This document shows positions 1 to 9,400 of a stretch of DNA of 64,000 nt, piece after piece. The notes beneath the pieces were generated by a model that saw only the letters and a program-made list of their open reading frames with translations, did not search any database and was not told where the DNA came from. The stretch lies in contig CAVWFN010000007.1 of assembly GCA_963754285.1 (NCBI GenBank), positions 930,001 to 994,000 of the forward strand, read 5' to 3'. The DNA comes from RYN-133 sp963754285. Lineage in GTDB: Bacteria; Actinomycetota; Actinomycetes; Mycobacteriales; Jatrophihabitantaceae. The first letter of the stretch is position 1. Every line of letters begins with the position of its first letter. The position numbers were made by a program, and so were the translations under genes.

Positions 1-1
1 G

Positions 2-796
2 TTGGGCGGCGCCACCGTCACGACGACGGTCGCCGGGACCACGGTCAGCGTGCTCACGCCGACCACCGGGGCTGTCGGGACGTTCGCGATCGCGAACCTG
101 CCGACTCCGGCGACCTATGTGCTCAACTACAGCGCACCCGGCCACGGCACCTGGACCGAGGTGGTCGAACTCTCGGCAGGGCAGAGCTACTCCAAGGCAC
201 TGGGCAAGCTGAGCGCCGGCACGGGCACGATCAGCGGCATAGTGCGCGACGGGAACTCGCCCTCCGGGCTGGGTGGCGTCACTGTCACCGTCGGCGGTCT
301 GGCGGCATCGACGACAACCGGGCCCGCGACAACCAACTCGCCGTCGACGATCACCCTGACCAACGGCAACATCGGCGGCTTCGCGTTCAGCGGGCTGGCC
401 GACGGGCAGTACACGCTCAGCTTCACCCGCGACGGGTACACCTCGGCGAGCGTGCCGGTTCGAGTCGACAGCACCGCGCCGGCGAGCAAGCAGGGCCAGA
501 CCGTCCAGGTCCGCCTGTACAAGCAGGTCGGTGAGATCACCGGCGTCATCTACGTGCACGGCTCGCCTGCCTCGGGTGTCGCGGTGAGCGCGACCGACGG
601 CATCAACACCTACACGGCGACGTCCAGCGCTTCGGGCGGGCTGCTCGCGCTCGGCGGATACGACCTCGCAGCGCTTCCCCCCGGCACGTACTCGGTGACC
701 GCGACAGCACCGAATGCGAACCAACAAACGCGCATCGTCACGGTCGGGCGCGGCAAGACGGTCGGCGGCCAGAACTTCTACCTGGTGGGCAGCTGA
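2..796 (+). CDS. Carboxypeptidase-regulatory-like repeat protein, C-terminal part (5' end outside window)
   Basis: About 264 residues of an open frame that runs off the left edge; the TTG at position 2 is not taken as a start. It holds roughly three beta-sandwich repeats of the carboxypeptidase regulatory-like/CnaB type, each with a GxVxVxG strand, a phrase such as FAIANLPTPATYVL or FAFSGLADGQYTL, then a GY/GH turn. It ends in TGA and the next gene starts one base later, so the two are co-transcribed and probably paralogous. The N-terminal module and membrane helix seen in the two downstream genes would lie upstream of the window; that is inference. Not an enzyme as far as can be seen. Confidence 0.75.
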   Translation: MGGATVTTTVAGTTVSVLTPTTGAVGTFAIANLPTPATYVLNYSAPGHGTWTEVVELSAGQSYSKALGKLSAGTGTISGIVRDGNSPSGLGGVTVTVGGLAASTTTGPATTNSPSTITLTNGNIGGFAFSGLADGQYTLSFTRDGYTSASVPVRVDSTAPASKQGQTVQVRLYKQVGEITGVIYVHGSPASGVAVSATDGINTYTATSSASGGLLALGGYDLAALPPGTYSVTATAPNANQQTRIVTVGRGKTVGGQNFYLVGS

Positions 797-797
797 C

Positions 798-3467
798 ATG
801 CGCGTCGAGGTAACCCCGCGCCAGGTCGACATCGCGCCCGGCCAGCCCGTGCTGCTCACCCTGACGATCACGAACACCACCGACGTCATCGGCGGCTACA
901 CCGTCCGTGTGCTCGGCGCCGACCCCGGCTGGGTCACGATGGACGTGGAGCAGATCTCGCTGTTCCCGGACGAGGTGCGCGTCGTCCCGCTCACCGTCAC
1001 ACCTCCGTCCGGGCTGCCGGCAGGCTCACGCCGCATCGCGCTGCAGGTGCGTGAGCTCACCCCACCGAACGAAACATCGATCGTCGACGTCGACCTGCTC
1101 GTCCCGTCCGCCCGGGGGATGAAGGTCCGCGTCGACCCGATGACGATCACGGCCGGCAAGCGGGCGACGTTCAGCGTCATCGCCGAGAACACCGGCAACA
1201 CGATCATCGACGGCCGCTTCGCCGGCGACGACCCGGAGACCCAGGTCGGGTTCGGCTTCGACCCCGAGATCGTGCACATCGCCCCCGGCGAGCACGCGAT
1301 CGTCGACATGCGGGTCGCTGCCAAGCGGCATCTGGCCGGCTCGCCGCACATCCGCCCGCTGAGCGTCTACTTCGACGATCTCCCGGCCGACGCGTTCTTC
1401 GACAACAACGCCGAGTCAGCTCCGACCGGTGAGCGCGGCGAGGCGGCAGCCGTCGCAGCGGCGACGCTCGTGCAGAAGCCCGTGCTCTCGCGGGGAGCGT
1501 TCTCACTCGCGGGTCTGTTGATCGCCGTGACCGTGTTCGCCCTCGTCATCACGATCGCGCTGGGCAAGCTCGTCGGGCAGAGCAACGCCGACCGCGACCT
1601 GGCGTTGCAAGTAGCTGCTGCCCGGGCCGGTGGCGGGACGTCGTCGGGCACCTCGGAGTTGAGCGGCACGGTGCGCCTGCTCACCACCGGCGCACCCGTC
1701 AGTGCCGTATCGGTCAACGTGTACGACGCCGGCGACACGACCAAGCCACTGGTCACGACCGCGACCGACCAGAGCGGCATGTACAACATCGCTCAGCTCG
1801 CCGCGGGCAAGTACAAACTGAGCTTCAACCGCGCCGGCTACATCCCGCTGTGGTACCCGGCCGCGACGACCGACGCCGACGCGACGGCCGTCGAGGTCAA
1901 GACGGGTGAGCAGAAGAAGGGCCTCGACATCACCCTCGGCGGCCTGCCCGCATCCATCACCGGGACGGTGACCGGCGACGACGTGTCGGGATCGACGCTC
2001 TATCTCGAGACCTCACCCGCCGGCGCCGGCACGTCGGGATCGACGGCGACCAACACGAGCGACACGACAGCGCTGCCCGGGTCGACTGCGTCCTCGTCGA
2101 CGGGTTCGACCGCGCCCGCGGCACCGGCAGCACCGGCAAGTGGCGCACCCGCACCGAACCCGCTGACGGGCGGAGCCGCGATCGTGCAGAGCGTTCCGGT
2201 CGGCTCGGACGGAACGTTCACCCTCGACAACGTCCCGTCCCCGAACGTGTACCAACTCGTCGTCGTCAAGACCGGTTACGCGACGACCATCCAGCGACTA
2301 GACGTCGCCGGGGGCGAACAGCGCACCGGCGTCCAACTCGTGCTGCGCAAGGGCGACGGCGTGATCAGCGGCATCGTGACCGACGCCGCCGGGCCACTCG
2401 CCAACGTGACGATGACCGCCACGTCCGGGGCGACGAGCGTGACCACGGTGTCGCTCACCGACAAGGCGAACAAGGGCAAGTTCTCGCTCACCGGGCTCCC
2501 GACACCCGGCAGCTTCACACTGACGGCGACCGCCGCCAACCACGCGACCCAAACGCTCTCACTGACACTCGCATCCGGACAGAAGCTCACCGGCGTTCAG
2601 ATCACCCTGGGCACGTCGTCCGGCTCGTTGTCCGGCACGGTCACGCAACTGCCCGGCAACAAGCCGGCGCCCGGCGTCACGGTGACGGCGACCGACGGTG
2701 TGCTGACCGTCCAGTCGCAGAGCCAGAGCACGGGCAAGGTCGGCCACTGGCACATCGCCGGACTGCCGGTGCCGGGCACGTACACGCTGACGTTCACGCG
2801 CACCGACCTGACGTCTCAGACCGTCTCGGCAACGGTCGACGCCAACGGCCACCTGTCCAGCGGTCCGATCGTCGTCGCGATGCAACCGGCAGTCACGAGT
2901 CTGAGCGGTTCGGTCATCCAGGGCTGCGGCAGCCTCGCCAACTGCCCCAACTCGCCGGTGGCCGAAGCGACGGTGACGCTCAATTCCGGTTCGCAGTCCT
3001 ACACGGTCACGACGGCGGGATTCCCGAACAGCGACCGAGGGAATTTCACGATCGCGAACATCCCGCCGGGGACGTACACACTCACCGTGTCGACCGGCGG
3101 CGGCGTCAGCACTGCATCCCAAGTGGTCACCCTGCCGCCCGGTGTCGCGCCACCGGTCACCGTCACACTCGACATGCCTGCGGGCGTCACCGGCGTGCTG
3201 AACCTCGTCCACGGTTCGACGAACCTCGGTCCGCCCAAGCGCGGCTGGTACGTCTTCCTCTACACCACCGCGCAGTACCCCTCGATGGTCACCGCGGTGA
3301 AGCGCACGGACAACACCGGACGGTTCACCTTCAACGAGATCGAAGCGGGTGACTACGTGCTGGCGTTCGGACCCACGAACGACCCAGCCTCTACGGTGCA
3401 AACGCAGGTGTTCACCGCGAGCCCCAGCACATTGGACGATCTGCACACGATCATGATCGCGCAATGA
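798..3467 (+). CDS. Bitopic repeat protein: N-terminal beta-sandwich module, one TM helix, carboxypeptidase-regulatory-like repeats
   Basis: 889 residues from ATG 798, one base after the preceding TGA; a longer in-frame start at 714 lies inside the upstream gene and encodes an Arg-rich, unlikely N-terminus. Residues 1-220 resemble NEW3/COG1470-type immunoglobulin-like domains (TLTITNTTDVIGGYTVRV; FSVIAENTGNTIIDG). There is no signal peptide. A single hydrophobic helix lies near residues 235-258 (LAGLLIAVTVFALVITIALG), followed by about eight repeats and Ser/Thr/Ala/Pro linkers. Inferred topology is N-terminus in, repeats out. The 3' end overlaps the next gene (ATGA). Genes labelled carboxypeptidase regulatory-like often sit next to actinobacterial contractile injection loci. 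Function unknown; a membrane partner of the injection system is the best guess. Confidence 0.8.
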   Translation: MRVEVTPRQVDIAPGQPVLLTLTITNTTDVIGGYTVRVLGADPGWVTMDVEQISLFPDEVRVVPLTVTPPSGLPAGSRRIALQVRELTPPNETSIVDVDLLVPSARGMKVRVDPMTITAGKRATFSVIAENTGNTIIDGRFAGDDPETQVGFGFDPEIVHIAPGEHAIVDMRVAAKRHLAGSPHIRPLSVYFDDLPADAFFDNNAESAPTGERGEAAAVAAATLVQKPVLSRGAFSLAGLLIAVTVFALVITIALGKLVGQSNADRDLALQVAAARAGGGTSSGTSELSGTVRLLTTGAPVSAVSVNVYDAGDTTKPLVTTATDQSGMYNIAQLAAGKYKLSFNRAGYIPLWYPAATTDADATAVEVKTGEQKKGLDITLGGLPASITGTVTGDDVSGSTLYLETSPAGAGTSGSTATNTSDTTALPGSTASSSTGSTAPAAPAAPASGAPAPNPLTGGAAIVQSVPVGSDGTFTLDNVPSPNVYQLVVVKTGYATTIQRLDVAGGEQRTGVQLVLRKGDGVISGIVTDAAGPLANVTMTATSGATSVTTVSLTDKANKGKFSLTGLPTPGSFTLTATAANHATQTLSLTLASGQKLTGVQITLGTSSGSLSGTVTQLPGNKPAPGVTVTATDGVLTVQSQSQSTGKVGHWHIAGLPVPGTYTLTFTRTDLTSQTVSATVDANGHLSSGPIVVAMQPAVTSLSGSVIQGCGSLANCPNSPVAEATVTLNSGSQSYTVTTAGFPNSDRGNFTIANIPPGTYTLTVSTGGGVSTASQVVTLPPGVAPPVTVTLDMPAGVTGVLNLVHGSTNLGPPKRGWYVFLYTTAQYPSMVTAVKRTDNTGRFTFNEIEAGDYVLAFGPTNDPASTVQTQVFTASPSTLDDLHTIMIAQ

Positions 3468-6400
3468 CGCGGCCGACGAACTTCGGCGAACGGCCGCCGC
3501 TGGTCGAGACGGTGGCGCATCTGCGCACGAGTTCAGGCGTTCCCGTCGGCGTCCCGCTGACCATCACGAATCAGGCCGACGAAGCGCGCGTCTTCTTGGT
3601 GAGCGCGCTCGGCGTCGACACGACCTGGGTGCCGATGCCGACCCCGAGCGTGGTCGTCGGGCCCGGCGACAGCATCCGCGCCGAGTTGACCGTGCGACCG
3701 GCAGACGGCACTCTCGCCGCGCGGTACCCGCTGGTGCTCACCGTGCAGGCGCTCGACCCTGCTACGGGTGCGCCGCGGTCAGCGACGACAGTCGACAACA
3801 TCGACCTCGTCGTCGGTGCGCCCGGGCAGATCTCGATAGCTCTCGATCCACCCGATTCGCGGGCGCTCTACAGCCGCAAGTTCTTCGTGGTGTTGCAGAA
3901 CACGGGGCTGCAGCCCGAGACGGTGCACCTGGACGCACGCGCTCCGTACAGCACGGCAGTCGACGTCACCCGCCACCCGGTCGTCGTCCCGCCGCAGAGC
4001 GCGGTGCGCGTTCCGGGACGGCTGACGGTCAGCAGGCCGACGCTGTTCCGCCGCAACATCAGGCACGCCTATTCGGTGACGGCACGGACGAGCGGAGCAC
4101 CGAAGCACGTCGAGGGGTCGCTCACCGCGCGTTCGTTGATCGGGCCGACCGGCGCCAAGGTCGTGTCGATCCTGATCATCGTCGCGATCTGGGTGACGCT
4201 CGCGCTGGTCTTCGTCCCGAAGCTCGCCGACAAGATCCGCAAGCCGAGCAACAACGCCGCCGGCACGCAGACTCTCACCGTCAAGCCGCCGGCCGGCGGC
4301 AAGGGCGCCAAGAAGGGCGGCGGCGGTCAGTCGGGTGGCGGTAGCGGCGGCGGCCAAGGCACCTCGGGCTCGGGGGGCAGTGGCTCCGGTGGCAGCGGTG
4401 GCTCCGGTGGCAGCGCGGCAAGCGCGGGCAGCGGCACGCCGGCGAACATCCAGTTGACGGGCACCGTCGCCGGCACCTCGCCCGCAGGTGTGTTGGTCTC
4501 CCTCTCGCCCACGACCTTCGGATCCAGCGCCACGCAGGGCGCCACCGGCGTCGGCACCACGACGCAAGACGCATCCGACACTGCGATCGGCAAACTGACG
4601 CCCCAGGCGTTCGCGCAGACGCCGCTGCATCCGACCGCCGACCAGAGCGTCAAACTCGGCCCTGACGGGTCGTACACCTTCGCGAAGGTGCACACCGTCG
4701 GCTTCTACATCCTGTCGATCAGCAAGCCTGGCTATCAGACACAGCGCTATGTGATCGACCCGAGCTCGGCCGCAGCCATCGCCCCCATGAAGATCATGCT
4801 CGCGGCCGGCACCGGCTCGCTGCACGGTGTCGTCCGCGACACGGCCGGCGGGAATGTCGGCGCTGCGACTGTCACGATCACCGATGGCACGAACACGATC
4901 ACGACCAGCACGATCTCGAAGGGCCACGGCATCGGCACGTGGTCGGTGACCGGTCTTTCGACACCGAGTTCGTATCTGGTCAGCGCGAGTCACGACGGGC
5001 TCGGAGTCGCCTCGCGGCTGGTCTCGCTGCCGGCAGGTGGCAGCGCAGCCGCAGACCTGGCGATGTCCTCGGGCGTCGCCACGCTCAGTGGTGTGGTCCG
5101 CTCGATGATCGGCGGCCACAACACCCCGCTCGGCGGGATGCAGGTGAGCGCTACAGACGGCACGACGACGCGAACGACGACCACGACGACCGCCGGCACG
5201 CAAACGGGCACCTTCGTGCTACCCGCGCTGACACTCGGAACCTGGACTGTCACTGTCAGCGGCGACGGCTACCAACTGCAGACACAGCAGATCAAGGTCG
5301 TCGCCGGCAAGGGACTACCCAAGCTCAAGTTGCAGCTCACCGCGTCGACGGTCACGGTCACCGGCTCGGTGAAGGGCAGCAACGGTCCGCTCAACTCGGC
5401 CGGACTCATCATGTTCAACGCGAGCAATACGTACAAGCAGACGACGCTTCGCAACGGCAGATTCCGCTTCGAGAACGTCGCTCCGGGCACCTACACGTTG
5501 ACCGCCGAGTACTCCGGGTACAGCTCCGAATCGCAGACGGTGAAGGCCGAGATCGGCGCCTCCACCAAGCGAGCGGCCTTCACGCTGAGCACCTACCACG
5601 TGACCCACACGTCCACGATCGTCGGCTACGTCGCGAACTCGATCAGCTCGAGCGGCTCGTTCGGTTGCTTGTACGACGCCGCGCACAACCCGATCACCGG
5701 CTGCACCGTGTGGTGGCAACTGTTCGACTCGAGCGGAAATCCGGTCAGCACAACGCTGAATCCCACAGTCGACAACGCCTTGAAACCCTCTCGCGATGTC
5801 ACCAACCTGAACGGCCCGGTGCCCTACGAACTGTCGATGAACCCCAAGCAGGGCGATGGGCTGCAACCGGGCCAGTACACGTTGGTTGTCAGCTCGCTCG
5901 GGTTCACCCCGGCGAAGGTGCGCGTACAGGTGCCGCTCAACGGCCCGGCCGCGCTTCCCGAGATCAGCATGCTTCCGGGCAACAAGATCGGTGGCCAGAT
6001 CAAAGCTCCGGGGAACATCGACGACCTGACGATCGGCACCGACCCGGCCGTGCACAACTGCATGTTGGCTCTGCCGCTCGGCAACACGATCGTCGACCCG
6101 GGCCACTTCTACTGCGACCAGGCACAGGCCGACGCCGCCAAGGCCACCGATCCCAAGGCTGCCGGACCCGACGATGCGCTCAAGAACGCGAGCGACTGCG
6201 TGTTCACCGGCACCGCGGAACCGGCCGTCGCGCCTTCGAGCAACGGCGGGTCGTACGGCCTGACGGGCCTGTGCGACGGCACGTACACGCTCTACCCGAT
6301 CATCGGCAACAACGCCTACGTCCACCCCGATCCGGCCAGTGCCATCACGATCACCGTGAACAACGGGCAGACCGCTGAGTACGACCCGGTGATCGACCGC

Positions 6401-9400
6401 CTCCCGATCCTGGACGCGACGGTCAACAACCTGGACGCGAACGGCGTGCCGCAACTCGACACGAACGCACCCGTCACGTTCACGTGTGACGACGGAACAT
6501 CGGTGTCGGCGACGACTGACGCCTCGACAGGCGTGGCCAAGTTCTACGGCATCCCGCAAGGGCTCAAGCAAGGCTGCGAGATCAGCCAGCTGAGCGGCAC
6601 CGACCGGTTCACGACGGCCGTCAACGACCAGTTCATGGCAGACAACCAGGAGTACACGACCGCGGCGACGTTGGTGAACTCGACGACGAGCCTGCTCGGG
6701 CGCATCGTGTCGAAGTTCGGCGACAGCGACACCAACGACATGTCCGGAGTCCCCGTGACGATCGCCGGCATCACCCATTACATCGGCGACACCGCACAGA
6801 CCGACCAGGCCGGCGCGGTGACCAACGCTCAGGGTTGCTTCGCTGTGATGGCCACCCCGGTCGACAGCCTGGACGCGGGTTCGACGTCAGCGGACACCGA
6901 CTGCGGCACGTTGACCAAACAGAACATCATCGCGCTGAGCACCACCAAGGACGCGGTCACCATCTCGACCGACCCGAGCGTGCAGACGCAAGCCCTGAGC
7001 CCCACGCCGATCACCTTGACCCGCATCGACGTCGCGACGACGAGCAGCACGACAACGCCGGTGACGACCTCGGGCACCATCGCCCCGGTCACCTCGGTCG
7101 CTGAACAGTCGGTGACCGCAGCGCCGGTGAACCTCGCCGGACTGTCGTTCCTGAGCGTCGACGCGAGCGGCAATCCCATCGTCGCTGACAACACGAACAA
7201 GCTGTCGTTCGCCGGAGCGAACCTCACCGCGACGATTGCCCAGGCCAACGGCGCCGGCACGATCACGGCAGGGGTGACCTCGACCGGCGCGATCACCTGG
7301 CAGGACTCGAACATCGCCGGTGCGAACCTGGTCTGGCCGGGCACGTACTCGTACAAGTTGACCGTCCCCGGTTACGACCCGTACGGCACGGCTGCGGCCG
7401 GTGCCCCGCCGCATCCGATTCAGGGGACGATGACGTGCGGCTACAACGACTTCGACCAGAGCTACGCGTGCACGCTCGACAATCAGAAGGCGCTCGCGCT
7501 GGGCAACCTGACGGGCAACGTACTCGCGGGCGGTTCGCCGGTGTCGAACGCCGACGTCTACCTCGACCGCTGCCTCGGACCGCTGCTCAGCGACTGCACC
7601 GCGGCACCATCGCCGGCCGTCCACGCCTGCCCGGCCTTCACCTCGACTCTGCCGTACCACACCACGACTGACTCCTCCGGCAACTACGACTTCTCGCTGC
7701 CGACCGGGCGGCAGATCACACCTGGCCCGTACCGTTTGATCGTCTGCTCACCCAGCAACGCTGCCTACTCGTTCCCGGTGTCCATCACCGGCGGTTCGCA
7801 AGCGGCGCAGAACGTCACGCTGCAACAACTCGGCGGGATCTCAGGGACGGTTGTCGGCGCGGGCAATACGCTGCTCACCTCAGTGCCGGTGACGCTGACC
7901 TGCCTTGACACGGGGTGCACGCAGCCGACGATCACGACGTCGACCGACAGCTCGGGCAGGTACACATTCTCGAACGGCACCGACGGAACCCGGTTCCTCG
8001 ATCCCGGCAACTATCGGGTGTCGGTGCAGCCGGTCGGTTATCAGGAGTTCCACGTCGACGTCGCAGTGCAACTCGACCACACCTACCCGACCGAACTCGA
8101 CCCGCAGGCGTTCGGTGGCTTCAGCGGGCTCGTGACGCACCTCGACTCGAACGGCAACCCCGCACCGATCGTCGGCGCCTCCGTGTCGCTGCACTGTGTC
8201 AGCGCCGCGGGTGCGACGCTCACGTGCCCGGCGTCGGACCCGACGCCGACCGCGACGAACGTGAACGGCCGATTCAGCTTCACCGGCGGCACCGACAACG
8301 TGGCGTTCTTCCTGGTCCCGGGAAGTTGGAACGTCACAGTGTCGGCGCCGGGGTATTCAGACCTCGTCCTCGACGGAGCCAACGCGCAGACGATCGGCGC
8401 GGGAAGCAACGACAACTCGAACCTGGTCATGACCCCGTTGGGGTCGTTGACCGGAACGGTCACCGACGCGATCACGACGGGCAAGGCCGTCGTCGGCGCA
8501 ACGGTGAGTGCGACCTGCGTCGGCGACTGCACCGGCGTGCCCGCCGTGGCCAACACGGTCACCGACGCCACCGGCACGTACACGTTCGGCACGACCGGCG
8601 CGCCGAACGTGTTCGCCTACCGTGACTGGGACATTGCCGTGTCCGCGCCGTCGGTCGGCTACGCCCGGACCATCAAGCATGCGACGGTCACCTTCGACTC
8701 GCAGCACATCAACCAGAGTCAAGCTTTCACGCTGCAACCGCTCGGCACGATCACCGGCACAGTCACCGACACGATCACCGACCCCACGAACCCCACACCG
8801 ATCAGCGGCGCGATCGTCTCGGCCTCGTGTGTGAGCCACTGCGACGGCGTCGCCCCGGTCAGCTCGACCTCGACCAACGGCGTCGGCAGGTTCACCTTCG
8901 GCCCGACGGGCGCGCCGCAGGTGTTCGGCTACGGCGACTGGCAGATCACGATCACTGCCAACGGCTACTCGACGGGCGGTACGGCCGCGGGCGCGCCGAT
9001 CTCGTTCGATCTCACCAACCCCAATGTCGATCAGGCGTTCACCCTCGCGCCCCGTGGCACGTTGAGCGGAACCATCTTCGGCAGCACAGTAGGCACGCAG
9101 CAGCTGTCCGGCGTGCCCGTGACGCTGACCCAGTGCGACCCGAACTCGACCGATCCCGTAACCACGACCACCTGCACGACGACGGGTGCCCCGAAGACGG
9201 CACGCACCGATACCTCCGGCAACTACTCGATCGCCGGACCGTCCGGGATCGGCATTCTCGATACCGGTCCGTGGCTGCTCTCTGCGTCGGCGACCGGGTT
9301 CCAGACTCAGACCAAGGTCGTCGACATCTCGGCCGGCCCCAACACGACCGGTGGCGACCTCACGCTCGACTACCAGCCGGTCGATCTGCCGGTCGAGGTG